Positions 45,270 to 55,809 of a DNA stretch of 64,000 nucleotides are shown here, piece by piece. The stretch is from NCBI RefSeq assembly GCF_002127325.2, contig NC_035448.2, positions 5,735,627 to 5,799,626 of the forward strand, read 5' to 3'. The first letter of the stretch is position 1. Every line of letters begins with the position of its first letter. The translations under genes and the position numbers were made by a program. Origin of the DNA: Helianthus annuus (taxonomy: Eukaryota > Streptophyta > Magnoliopsida > Asterales > Asteraceae). Below the pieces are notes generated by a model, which was not told the origin of the DNA, searched no databases, and saw nothing but the letters and a program-made list of their open reading frames with translations.

Positions 45270-46149
45270 TGAAGGGGTATGGTCCCAAAAAGTCGCGCAA
45301 ACCTCATAACAGGTTGCACGTTAGACCATACTCCTTAGCATAACAACTTGATAATAACAACCTCGCGCAGCTTACATCACATTATGACTTACCCCCGCGC
45401 GAGGAAGAGCACATAATAAACTCAGATAGCAACACTTAGCATAAAAACAATGGTATAAGTGAGCACACTAGCCCCGCGCGGGTTAGTTGCCATCAAACAA
45501 AATCCTCTCCATAGGAAGACGCGCTGTTACCTACAGAGGTACACAGGGTACAAGTGGCAGTAAAAAGAGCCAATGAACGTCCAGCAGGCTCTGTTCAATC
45601 GTGCGCCACGATCTTCTGACGATAAGTACACAAGGACGCCTACATGGCACCAATCAAGAGACGGGGACAACTGTCCCACGATCTCCACTTGTCTGCTGAT
45701 GACAGAAGGGACAACAAGGCCGACAACAATGACACGTGGCTCCAATCAAGGTGCGCCAGCGCCGACGAGCATCTAGAAGCCACTAAGCAGTCGAGGCCAG
45801 CAAGGCAAAGAGCATATTCGTTGTTGTCCGTTTCTGGCCCAAGGCCCATCAGCCCACAACCTCTTACACCTCTCCGGCTATAAATAGAGACCTTCATTCC
45901 TCAGGTTATTCATTCTATTCTCTCGGCTCTTACTCTTAACTACTTAATTACTCTCAAAGCAGTCGCTTATTCTCACGCCGGAGCCCGGTTAAGAGGGAAA
46001 CCCCCACATTCCCCTCTTAACGAGTAACGGTGTTCTGTTTTGCAGGTTGATTAACCAGTCGGAGCTCAAATACCTAAAAGAAGATTAACCTCTATGATAG
46101 GAACATAAGCCCACCTAATTAATACCTTAATTAGATCACTGTTTCTTCA
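45270..46149 (+). repeat. 5' LTR of element 2
   Basis: It starts TGAAGGGGTATGGTCCC, similar to the other Tat LTRs here, and ends GTTTCTTCA. TATA box CTATAAATAG at 45879-45888. The leader hairpin (45988-46021), GAGTAACGG and GTTTTGCAG follow. It is 229 bp longer than the element 1 LTR, mostly in the U3 part. Confidence 0.93.
45988..46021 (+). promoter_or_regulatory. Conserved LTR leader hairpin (element 2)
   Basis: GTTAAGAGGGAA pairs with TTCCCCTCTTAAC; the loop differs from element 1 (CCCCCACA versus CCTCTC), while the stem is kept. Confidence 0.7.
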
Positions 46150-46150
46150 T

Positions 46151-46162
46151 TGGCGCCCACCG
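46151..46162 (+). promoter_or_regulatory. Primer binding site of element 2
   Basis: TGGCGCCCACCG starts two bases after the LTR, sharing TGGCGCC with element 1. Confidence 0.75.
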
Positions 46163-46224
46163 ATTTTTTCTATAACCACCCTCATCTTCTTTTATTTGAG
46201 CTTTTGACAACTTTTCCTTCGACT

Positions 46225-49200
46225 ATGACTGGTCAAGGAACCATCCCAGAGTTCGGTTTCGGAACCAACTCTAACACGGCGTTGGGTGAAGGAGTCCAAA
46301 CCTTCCAAGCCCAACAAATCGAAGAAATCGGCGAAGTTGAAATCAACAATACTGGGGGTCCGCGCGGGAGCTTCACCCGCATCACACAAGTGGTCACCCC
46401 AGGAAACGGAGAGGGACCTTCGAACACAGCGCCACCTCAAAATGTATCTGCATTACTTGGCTTACCAGAGGGCGAAACCCCAGCCTCGTGGTATGCCAAG
46501 AACATCGCCACTATCAATGCAGCATACCAATCGCTCATCGCGCAGCAGGCAGTTTTGACGGCAGAACCGTCCTTGGTCACCCCTCCGAGTCAGGGGATGC
46601 GCCAAATGCCACCACCAGCCAATATACAAGGCAGAACCAACAGGCCTCCCCCTACAAGACGTTTAAGCGTACAAGACACGCGCGATACAAGAGGGGAAAC
46701 GGATAGTTACTATGAATATCCGTCGAACCTTCAACGAGGCCCTGTTCACAGCCGGCTCACGCCGCGCAACATGAACAATGAATGGGAAGAAACCGACCCA
46801 TATGATCCTACATGGGAAGGTGATGAAGAGTCATCAGTCTTTAATCGTTTACCAAAAAACCATGAGTACTATAAGCCAAGACAACACATTGGCTATACAG
46901 AAGAGGCTGAACGAGATTTCCGCCTGGCATACAGACCAGCGGAAGCTGCGGAACACTCCAAGTTTATCCCGAAAATCGCACTCGCACCACTCTCACGAGA
47001 GAAGCTACCCCCAACCGTTGGGAAATTCAATGGGTTGACTGACCCAGACGACCACGTCAGAACATTCACGAGTGTGGGCTGCATGGGAGGTTGGAACATG
47101 CCCATGTGGTGCCACCTGTTCATTCAAACTCTTACCGTAGCGGCTCGCGCCTGGTTTGACAGCCTTCCGCCCGGAAAGATTAAGTCATGGGCAGATTTCA
47201 AGACGCAGTTCTTAAGCTACTTTAGCCAACAACGTCGCTATCAGCGTGATACGGCGGAAGTAGAAGATATATGGCGAAGGGATGGTGAAGGTCTGGAGGA
47301 CTTCATCACGCGTTTCAACAAAGAATGTTTAGAGATTGGCGGCGTCAGTGAGCAACTCATGCGCTGCCACTTCAAGAAGGCTATACGCTGTGATAGCCTC
47401 ATTAGAACCATCACAGGCAAAGATGGGATGCCAAAAGAGTGGGATAAGCTGATGGAAGCAGCGAAGATCGTCGCGCAAACCGAGGAATCCCTTGCTGGTG
47501 GAAAGGGTTATTACTCCGAAGATCGATTCTCAAGAGCAAACGAGAGGCCGCGCGACAACAATAACAAGCGCAACAAATACAAAAATAACGATTGGAAATC
47601 TGAAAGACCACGAGGCCGGGAAGACAGACCGCGCTACAGAGAAGATGCGCGAGAAACAATTGATCGGATTGGTTACAAGAAATCAGTCAGAGATGACAAC
47701 CGCGATAAACACTGGACTCCGCTCACAAAAACTCCAAAGGAGGTATTAATGACGGAGAATGTCGATTTCAAGGCGCCAAGGCCAATGACAAACAAGAAAG
47801 GGCAAGACCCTAACTTGTACTGCGATTTTCACAAAGACTCTGGGCATTTGACCGATGACTGCTACAGTTTGCGCCAGGAAATCGAAAGAGCCCTCAAAAG
47901 CGGCAAGCTAAGCCATTTAGTGAAGAATGTGCGCAAGGACACCCGTCAGCTCCAACGTCACGATGAAGGTAGCCACAAAAAGGTGAGACGGCTAGAGACT
48001 CACATGGTCAACGGACCAAGATACACCGCGAGAGAAAAAGGCAAACGGCCCTATGAGCCTTCTTGGCAAGAACAGCAAGTCATATTCCCAGTAGTGCGCG
48101 GCGGTCCTCGCGCCACACGACCCGTCGTCATTACTGGTATAATTGGTCACTATGAAACAGAATACATCTTCATCGACCCAGGAAGCACAGCCGACATCAT
48201 CTACGAACAATGTTTCAATCAATTCGATGAAGAAGACAAAGCGAGACTCGAGCCAGTCGATTATCCTTTGTCCGGCTTTTGCAATGAAATGGTCTTCCCT
48301 CTCGGCCAAATCAGTTTCCCCGTCACGTTCTCTGACGGGAAACACTCAAGAACAACAACCGTAAACTTCATGGTAATGCCAGTGAAGTCAAGACACGATG
48401 TACTCATTGGAAGGGAAACACAAGGCGAACTAAACATGGTGACTTCAACACCTCATTCTGCCATAGGTTTTCCTACCAAGACAGGCGTCGCAATCATATA
48501 CGCCAAAAAAGAAGTGATGTCAACTGAAGAGCTGCGCCCAACAAAAGCGGCGAAGGTCTCTACGACCGAGCCAGAAAAATGGGTCTTAAACCGCAAGTAC
48601 CCAGAGCAGACAGTGACAATTGGCCACACCATTTCGTCAGACATCAGAAAACATTTAAAGCAACTGCTGTTCCGCAACATGGATATATTTGCCTGGACCC
48701 CGTCAGACATGACCGGCGTCCCGCGCAACATAACTGAGCATTGCTTAAACACGTACCCTTCTGTAGAACCAAAAGTCCAGCGAAGGCGCAGCCTAGGCGC
48801 GGATAAGACAAAAGCGATGAATGAGCAAGTATGTGAGTTGCTCAAAGCTGGAATCCTGAGAGAGGTAAGATACCAAAGCTGGGTCGCGAACCCAGTAATG
48901 GTGGAAAAGTCAAATGGCGGATGGCGCATGTGTGTAGATTACACCGATCTCAACAAAGCATGCCCAAAGGATTGCTATTCCTTGCCAGAGATCGATAAAA
49001 AGATTGACTCCCTCGCGCCTTACAGATGGAAGTGTTTCTTGGATTGCTACAAAGGCTACCATCAGGTGCAGATGAAGCTTGAGGACGAAGACAAGACAGC
49101 CTTCAGGACTGATCTTGGAATATTCTGCTACACCAAAATGCCTTTTGGTTTAAAGAATGCAGGCGCGACATACCAACGCCTCATGGACAAGACCTTTGCT

Positions 49201-51801
49201 GGAGACATTGGAAAGCACATCGAGGTTTACATTGATGATCTGGTGGTCAAGAGTCCCGAAGAAGATCAGATGCTGAAGGATATTGAAAAGACGTTCAACT
49301 CTCTGCGCGGCGTCCATATGAAACTAAATCCTGCCAAATGTTCCTTTGGTATGGAGGAAGGGAAGTTCCTGGGTTTCATCGTCACAAACGGCGGTTTCAA
49401 GGTGAACCCAGAGAAAGTACAGGCTATTGAGCGAATGCCATCACCGCGAAACATAAAGGAGATGCAACGTTTGGCCGGCCGACTGGCCGCGCTTAATCGT
49501 TTCCTATCTAATCACGCCGCGAAATCATATCCTTTCATCAGTACACTACGCAACTGTGTAAAGAAGCAAGAATTCAGATGGACATCGGAGGCAGAGACAG
49601 CTTTTCAACAAATGAAAGCATTTCTGATTGAACTGCCCACCCTTACGGCGCCATTTGAGAAAGAGCCCCTTGTACTGTACTTATCATCCTCGGATAGGGC
49701 AGTAGGGTCAGTGTTGCTAGTGGACAGAAACGGAATTCAAACACCGATCTATTACGTCAGCAGGATACTCACAGACCCAGAGACAAGATATTCCACGATG
49801 GAAAAGTTAGTACTTGCGCTACTTCATGCCTCCAGGAGGCTGCGCCGATACTTCACAGGGCATGTGATAACCGTGCTGACGAACTTCCACATCGGAACCA
49901 TACTACAGAAACCTGAAACGTCGGGCAGATTAGCGAAGTGGGCCATTGAGCTGGGAGGTCACAACATCTTGTATAGGCCACGCCCAGCAATCAAAGGTCA
50001 GGTTCTAGCCGACTTCATCACGGAAGTGCCGGCCGATAAAATCAAAGAATGCGAGATGATAGAAACTCCCAAAGAAGATACAGAGGAAACTTGGATGCTT
50101 TACACCGACGGGGCATCAAATGAAGATGGCGCGGGAGCAGGTTTGCGCTTAGTAAGCCCCGAGAATCACGAGTTTACTTACGCCATTAGGTTGGATTTCA
50201 AAAATACCAACAACGAGGCTGAGTACGAAGCGTTCCTGGCAGGCTTACGCCTCGCCATCAAGATGGGAGCAAAAAACTTGCGCGCATATGTTGACTCACT
50301 CCTGATCGCAAGTCAAGTGAACGGCATATACGACGCGAAAGGAGAAGTCATGGCCTTGTATCTGGAACAAGCGAAGGAATTGCTACAGCAATTCAAATCC
50401 CACAAAGTTATACACATTAATCGCTCAGAAAACAAGCCTGCCGATGCTTTGAGCAAGCTGGCCTCGACTTCCTTCCAACATCTCGCCAAGGATGTAAGGA
50501 TAGAGGTACTCAAGAACCCATCGGTTTTACTGCGCCAAGTTAACGTAATCGAAACAGGGCAGACATCATGGATGACCCCCATCATCCAATACTTGCAAGA
50601 GGGGGTGCTTCCCGAGAACAAAGCGGAAGCAAAAAAGATCCAAAACAAAGCCTTACAGTACGAAATGAATGGCGGTATCCTGTACCGAAAATCCTTCCTG
50701 GGACCACTACTACGTTGCGTGGACCCCCAGGATGCAAATTATCTGATAAGGGAAATCCATGAGGGGATTTGTGGCATTCACTCCGGACCACGGATGGTTG
50801 TCGCGAAGATCATGAGCGCCGGTTACTACTGGCCGGGTATGCATGTCGATGCAATGAAGGAGATCCGCAAGTGTGACTCTTGCCAGAGGCACGCTCCAAA
50901 AACGCTGCGCCCTAAAAATGATCTTATCCCCGTGTCCACCGCATGGCCCTTTCAACAATGGGGAATTGACATGGTGGGACCCTTCCCGGATGCTCCCGGC
51001 GCCGTAAAGTTCATCATAGTAGCTGTCGACTACTTCACAAAGTGGGTAGAAGCCAAAGCCCTTGCATCCACCACAGCTATGATTGTGCGCAAATTCATAT
51101 GGGAGCACATCATATGCAGATTTGGCCTCCCGCTCAAGATTGTGACAGACAATGGCACCAACTTTGCTTCGGACGATCTTAAGAACTGGATGAAGGAGAT
51201 GAACATTGAACACACTTTCACCTCCGTTGCGCACCCACAAGGCAACGGACAAGTGGAAAGTGTGAACAAATGCATCGTCGAAGGGATAAAGGCCAGATTA
51301 GGAACAAGGCGGCGCGGATGGGTTGATGAGCTCCCAAGCATTTTATGGGCTCATCGGTCCATGCCAAAGACAAGTACCGGCGAAACCCCTTTCAGCCTGG
51401 TCTATGGCTCAGAGGCGGTAATCCCAGCGAAGATTGGCCTGCCCTCGCCACGCATGACAACGATCAACACGGTTGACAATGAAGCAGAAAGGCGCCTAGA
51501 CTTGGACCTGTTAGAAGAAAGACGCGAAATCGCGAGAATCAGAGAGGCCAAGTACAAAACCCAGCTGGAAAGGTACTACAACACAAGGGTTCGCATTTGT
51601 ACCTTCAATCCAGGGGAGTACGTCTTTCGCGACAACGAAGCATCAAATGCGGAACGCCCAGGGAAATTGGCACCTAAATGGGAAGGCCCATATCTGATTC
51701 ATGAGGTCCTGGGCAAAGGGGCCTACAAATTGCGCACCCTAGATGGCCACATCTTACCAAGAACTTGGAATGCGCAACAATTGCGCAAATGCTATATGTA
51801 A
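46225..51801 (+). CDS. gag-pol polyprotein of element 2
   Basis: An unbroken frame of 1,858 residues from the ATG at 46225; the extension to 46150 would start at TTG inside the primer site region and is not preferred. Domain order equals element 1: gag core (AWFDSLPPGKIKSW), CHHC knuckle CDFHKDSGHLTDDC (near residue 532), protease FIDPGSTADI (near 648), reverse transcriptase with YIDD in place of YMDD (near 1000), RNase H, second RNase H MLYTDGASNEDGAGAG (near 1290), and integrase with GIDMVGPF (near 1580) and a GPY-type end. It is closely related to element 1 in pol but clearly diverged in gag. Open despite the broken 3' LTR, which suggests the deletion is recent. Confidence 0.95.
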   Translation: MTGQGTIPEFGFGTNSNTALGEGVQTFQAQQIEEIGEVEINNTGGPRGSFTRITQVVTPGNGEGPSNTAPPQNVSALLGLPEGETPASWYAKNIATINAAYQSLIAQQAVLTAEPSLVTPPSQGMRQMPPPANIQGRTNRPPPTRRLSVQDTRDTRGETDSYYEYPSNLQRGPVHSRLTPRNMNNEWEETDPYDPTWEGDEESSVFNRLPKNHEYYKPRQHIGYTEEAERDFRLAYRPAEAAEHSKFIPKIALAPLSREKLPPTVGKFNGLTDPDDHVRTFTSVGCMGGWNMPMWCHLFIQTLTVAARAWFDSLPPGKIKSWADFKTQFLSYFSQQRRYQRDTAEVEDIWRRDGEGLEDFITRFNKECLEIGGVSEQLMRCHFKKAIRCDSLIRTITGKDGMPKEWDKLMEAAKIVAQTEESLAGGKGYYSEDRFSRANERPRDNNNKRNKYKNNDWKSERPRGREDRPRYREDARETIDRIGYKKSVRDDNRDKHWTPLTKTPKEVLMTENVDFKAPRPMTNKKGQDPNLYCDFHKDSGHLTDDCYSLRQEIERALKSGKLSHLVKNVRKDTRQLQRHDEGSHKKVRRLETHMVNGPRYTAREKGKRPYEPSWQEQQVIFPVVRGGPRATRPVVITGIIGHYETEYIFIDPGSTADIIYEQCFNQFDEEDKARLEPVDYPLSGFCNEMVFPLGQISFPVTFSDGKHSRTTTVNFMVMPVKSRHDVLIGRETQGELNMVTSTPHSAIGFPTKTGVAIIYAKKEVMSTEELRPTKAAKVSTTEPEKWVLNRKYPEQTVTIGHTISSDIRKHLKQLLFRNMDIFAWTPSDMTGVPRNITEHCLNTYPSVEPKVQRRRSLGADKTKAMNEQVCELLKAGILREVRYQSWVANPVMVEKSNGGWRMCVDYTDLNKACPKDCYSLPEIDKKIDSLAPYRWKCFLDCYKGYHQVQMKLEDEDKTAFRTDLGIFCYTKMPFGLKNAGATYQRLMDKTFAGDIGKHIEVYIDDLVVKSPEEDQMLKDIEKTFNSLRGVHMKLNPAKCSFGMEEGKFLGFIVTNGGFKVNPEKVQAIERMPSPRNIKEMQRLAGRLAALNRFLSNHAAKSYPFISTLRNCVKKQEFRWTSEAETAFQQMKAFLIELPTLTAPFEKEPLVLYLSSSDRAVGSVLLVDRNGIQTPIYYVSRILTDPETRYSTMEKLVLALLHASRRLRRYFTGHVITVLTNFHIGTILQKPETSGRLAKWAIELGGHNILYRPRPAIKGQVLADFITEVPADKIKECEMIETPKEDTEETWMLYTDGASNEDGAGAGLRLVSPENHEFTYAIRLDFKNTNNEAEYEAFLAGLRLAIKMGAKNLRAYVDSLLIASQVNGIYDAKGEVMALYLEQAKELLQQFKSHKVIHINRSENKPADALSKLASTSFQHLAKDVRIEVLKNPSVLLRQVNVIETGQTSWMTPIIQYLQEGVLPENKAEAKKIQNKALQYEMNGGILYRKSFLGPLLRCVDPQDANYLIREIHEGICGIHSGPRMVVAKIMSAGYYWPGMHVDAMKEIRKCDSCQRHAPKTLRPKNDLIPVSTAWPFQQWGIDMVGPFPDAPGAVKFIIVAVDYFTKWVEAKALASTTAMIVRKFIWEHIICRFGLPLKIVTDNGTNFASDDLKNWMKEMNIEHTFTSVAHPQGNGQVESVNKCIVEGIKARLGTRRRGWVDELPSILWAHRSMPKTSTGETPFSLVYGSEAVIPAKIGLPSPRMTTINTVDNEAERRLDLDLLEERREIARIREAKYKTQLERYYNTRVRICTFNPGEYVFRDNEASNAERPGKLAPKWEGPYLIHEVLGKGAYKLRTLDGHILPRTWNAQQLRKCYM

Positions 51802-52240
51802 TCTTTTCGGCCTTGCGCCATTTTTTCAATTCGCTACGCCGGCTACGAGCCATTGGCAAATATGTATGAAGGCCTAAGAGCCAACTTCTGACTTGAATGA
51901 AAACATACGACATGTTTTTTCTATTACATTTTTTCGTTACAAATGCATGTTAAACTTTTGATTAGCGCGAAAACACTACAGCATTTCAAGACGGTTCAAA
52001 CCACCTCCAAGGTCCTCCGCAAACAAAGCGTGAGACCGGACGATCACCTAAATACTTACAAAACGCTTCCATTTATTCGAGCTAATTTAGCATAAAGTTT
52101 TATAACAATGCAATAATTGCAACGGAAAAAACAAAATGTTTCATTAACAACTTGCGCAACCGCGCAGCATCATACATAAGAATATTCAAAGAAATTACAA
52201 AGGCACAAATGCCTACCAACTAACTACTCAACAAACTCTC
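51802..52240. other. Spacer between convergent gag-pol and aORF of element 2
   Basis: 439 bp without coding signal; same convergent arrangement as in element 1. Confidence 0.6.
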
Positions 52241-54990
52241 CTACTCTTCGCGACGATCATCACCATCATCTCCGTCATCTTCACCATCATCATCGTTGCC
52301 ATCATCATCACCATCACCGCCATCATCACCAGCTGGCTCTTCGTCGGACAACTCGACGTTAACCGGTGGATCGAGGATTGCCTTAAGACGCTGGCACCAG
52401 TCGTCTTTCTTTAACGATTCGACAACCAACTCCATGATAGGCAAGGAGAGGTTGTCATAGGAATTTTCAGCACTTGCCAGCGCAGCATCGGCACGTTCTG
52501 TTACTGAGCAATGGCTTGTGTCAAATTCTTGCCCAAGCATTTGCTCAACATGATCAGCACACTCCAGGTAGCCTCCTCGGTGACCCACCGCACGCGCCGC
52601 ATCTGTCAGAGCCGCCACGGCGCGATCTAGCTCGTTCGCATTCAGGATGGAGTTGGCAACCTTCAACAAAAGATAAGCATTAAAGAAAAAACTCTTCAAA
52701 TCAACTTAAGAAAAAAGCACAAGGCACTTACCAACACTACTCCACGAGTGCGCATCCACTCCGCTTCTGAGACAAGTGTATCGACGATACCTTGAGCCTC
52801 AGAGTAATTGGTTTGAGCCACATTCAGCGCGGCAGTGCTCACAGCACGCGCCTCCTCAGCATCAGCAGCCTTGACCTTCTCAGCCTCAAGGTCAATCTCC
52901 AAGGACTCGCATCTGTCGATTTGCTCATTCAAGCGACGTTTGAGTTCCGCTATCTCAACGTCCTTGGCATGGAGATCCTTGTCCTTGTTAGACAATTGCA
53001 CCTTGGCTTCAGTCAGCTCAACCTAAAAATTGACAAACGCCTTGAGAATTGACTTAGAGAAATCTCATAAACAAAAAGGAAGAGCGAGAATCAGTAGAAC
53101 TAACCTCCATCTGCTGCTTGGCAGTTTTTTCACCCTGCGCTTCCTCCACCTTTGAGGTCAAGTCCGCAACTTTAGCCTCAAGATCAACGATCTTCTGTCG
53201 TAGAGCATAAGTACGCTCGTTGTCTTGGGCGCATATACGCTTGAACTCGGCCTTCTCCTTGGCCAGTTGCTCCTCAACATTGTGGAGTTTTTTCTGCAGC
53301 CCCTCGCGGCCCCACTCCTCCGCCTTCTTGTCAGCCTCAAACTTGGCTCTTTCTTCGTCGAACGCAGCTTTCGACTTCTCAAACTCCGCAATTCGCTTCA
53401 GCATACGCTCGCGATAAGCCTCCCAGTCGGCGCGCTCCCGAACCATCGTTCGCCATTCGCGAACGATCTGATGGTTGGCAGCGCGGGCATTGGCCTCCCC
53501 AAGAATATAAGTACGATATAACATCTCATGGGGTTTTGCCCTTTGCCGATTGACCTCACCAGGGGGGAAGGAATTCAAAAACCATTCACGCGAAGCGCCA
53601 AACTCAATAAATGTATCCTTCTGTTTTAAGCTCCAGGGGGCTTGATGGAGGACATCACCGCGCTCTTCTTCAGTGTATGTCTTGTAGTAGATATCCCCAA
53701 CGGTATCTTTTGCCCCTATCACGTTAGGGTTATAACCCCCGGCTCCACCGGAGCTCGCGCCGCTAGAAGAGTAGCGGCCGAACCCTTTCGAAGTAATAAC
53801 AGGGCCGGTGCTGGTTGGCCTGGTGACCTCAGGACCTTGAGACTTCAAAGGCTGATCCATAGCCTTTTTCGCCGCTACCTCCTTCTCCAAGGCCTGCTTC
53901 CTAGCCACCTCAGCCAGCCTCTCCTGCTCCGCCCTCCGCTTCCTATCCTCCTCCTCCTTTTTCTTTCTCTCCTCCTCTACCTTCTTCTCTTCTTCTTTCT
54001 TTCTCTTCTCCTCTTCTTTCTTACGCGCCTCCTCCACCTTTCGCTGCGCCTCAGCCGCCTTCGCGGCGTCCTGAGCTGCAGCGTCAGTGGACTTGACGGT
54101 TATCTTGGGCCTCTTTACCCCAGCTTCACTGAATGTAACCGCCTTTTCAGGGGTCCTCTTCTTGATCTCTGCAAAATAAGGCAAGGGTATGTAAGCAAAG
54201 AGGTTTTTTAGAAAAGAGAAGAAAAGAAGAACATACCAGGAGAAAATTGGTACAACGAGCGCAGCCTGCTTGTCTTCCCTATCGCGGGTATCACCACAGA
54301 TGTAGGCGCGGAAGCCACACCAGTCGTAGCCTCGCTCCTACCCCTCTTTCGCCCAATAAGTTGGGCACCAGCATCTTCCTCCTCTTCTACATCTTCGGGA
54401 AAACTGGGGGTCGCGCCAGCATCTGGGTTACGAGAACCCGCGCTCCCAGAACTCTTTGACCCACCAGCACCAGCTTTTCCCTTAGCTGCATGTGATAAAC
54501 CTTCATATGAGTCACTGATTATCACATAGTCGCCTAAATCACGTTGACGAAGGCGAAGAGTACCTTTGACAGCAGCAGATGTTGCGCGACTAGGGCCGGT
54601 GCCCTTACTGGTCACCTCAGGCTCCACCTTCTTCTTCTTCTTCACCGGCTTTTTCTTCTTCTCCTCGGGGTCAATCCCCAGGTCGCGCAACACACCTGCA
54701 AAGATTTCAGACCAAGAGCTTAGCTCGCCGTTGGAAGAACCTACAGACTCCTCGCTGGAAAGATAGAAAGTTTCTTTCCCAGCGAGAGTCACAGAGCGCA
54801 ATGGACGAGGTTTTGGATATTGCGCACCTTCAGTAGCAGTTGGCGGCGAAGCGAAGGCATCAGCAGCTGGAAACATGAAGTTTCCTTTAATCTGGTCATA
54901 CCAGCTTTCTTCATCATCGCGCACTGGGCGAACGCCCATGGAGCCTCCAAAAGTAGAGAAGGCAGCTTGGTAAAGTTGCGCTTCTATAAA
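52241..54990 (-). pseudogene. aORF of element 2, 5'-truncated
   Basis: Minus-strand exons: 54237-54990 (open to the deletion junction; an internal ATG is at 54939), 53105-54168, 52732-53022, 52241-52660. From 54939 the joined frame gives 825 residues. It has the motif LGDYVIISDSYEGLS, a stretch of K/E-rich coiled coil, a segment with YYKTYTEEERGDVLHQAPWS, and a strongly acidic C-terminal tail (DDDG repeats). The transposase_28-like N-terminal domain present in elements 1 and 3 is missing, removed with the promoter by the deletion that took the 3' LTR. Confidence 0.82.
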
Positions 54991-54995
54991 CGGAG

Positions 54996-55023
54996 ATACC
55001 TTAATTAGATCACTGTTTCTTCA
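54996..55023 (+). repeat. 28-bp remnant of the element 2 3' LTR
   Basis: ATACCTTAATTAGATCACTG and the following TTTCTTCA equal the last 28 bases of the 5' LTR (46122-46149). The target duplication AGTAT follows at once. Confidence 0.9.
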
Positions 55024-55028
55024 AGTAT

Positions 55029-55396
55029 AAAAGTGAGGGGTCGGTGGCGTAAAAGCCACCGACTTTGTGCTTTAAGATAGTTAAGAATTTGTAGTTTTTA
55101 AATATACCGTTTACAAAAAAGTTAACTTTATAAAAATATAAAAACACTCCAAGTATGACATAAATAAGTAACTCTAGCCCATTGCTGTATGCAATTAAAG
55201 TTTAACCCCAAACATGACAAAGATATCTTGTACCTGTTTTGGTAATATGTCATGTTTATTTGTTTAGATGTAAATATTGAGGTGTTGTCTTTACCCGAAC
55301 CCGTTTAGGAAACCTAATCCAACAGTTGGTATTTATATCAATAAATGGTTTTAGAAAAGGTTAATCGGGTTATCCTTATTATAAAAAAATCACTAA
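55029..55396. other. Right part of the interrupted Helitron-like repeat and AT-rich DNA
   Basis: The first 40 bp continue the GGGGTnGGTGGCGTAAAA theme seen before element 2. The rest has no recognised feature. Confidence 0.5.
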
Positions 55397-55399
55397 TAA

Positions 55400-55806
55400 G
55401 GCTAAAGGGTGTGTGGGTCATGGTTGGGACATGATTCACCATCTAGGAATATGAATGGAAGACTATACCACCCCCTTCCCTAATCCATCATGGTTTGCAT
55501 GGATTAAACCATGGCAACCATGACCCTCCTTTCCCCTTTTTCAAGGAACATGAATGGAAGACTATACCACCCCCTTCCCTACTGGAGATGGATATGATCG
55601 GGTGATTCCGCTAGTGGCACGATAATACTCCAGTGGTACGTCAGTGATCCAATATGCCGTTCAAAAAAAAAAAAAAGAGGATAGTGGTTTGGGTCATGAC
55701 CACACCCTTAGGGTAGTGGTTTTGGATTGTGGATTAGAAGTGAGTAACATGGCACTGACGTGGAGGGTCATGGTGTTCATGAGGGTCTTGACCACACCCT
55801 ATAGCC
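55400..55806. mobile_element. Tourist-like (PIF/Harbinger) MITE carrying a SINE fragment
   Basis: TIRs GGCTAAAGGGTGTG (left) and GGCTATAGGGTGTG (right, read inward) are flanked by TAA at 55397-55399 and 55807-55809. The interior has repeated CATGACC/GGTCATG motifs and two copies of GAATGGAAGACTATACCACC (about 55451 and 55553). A 3' SINE fragment lies at 55584-55676. Confidence 0.85.
55584..55676 (+). mobile_element. 3' fragment of the 22128-type SINE
   Basis: It shares TGGCACGATAATACTCCAG and GTCAGTGATCCAA with the full SINE and ends in an A run. The tRNA-like head with A and B boxes is absent, so this is a 5'-truncated copy. Confidence 0.85.
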
Positions 55807-55809
55807 TAA

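Larger units (their letters stand above)
45270..55023 (+). mobile_element. Tat/Retand-like element 2 with nearly deleted 3' LTR
   Basis: A 9,754-bp insertion flanked by the 5-bp duplication AGTAT (45265-45269, 55024-55028). It has an 880-bp 5' LTR, an open gag-pol and an aORF that loses its N-terminal part. Only the last 28 bp of the 3' LTR remain (54996-55023), so a deletion after insertion fused the aORF to the LTR tail. No polypurine tract survives. It cannot complete a normal reverse-transcription cycle. Confidence 0.93.

Noticed and set aside
52474..54766. Plus-strand ORFs opposite the element 2 aORF
   Set aside because: Shadows of the exon frames on the minus strand, low-complexity Ser/Leu-rich.
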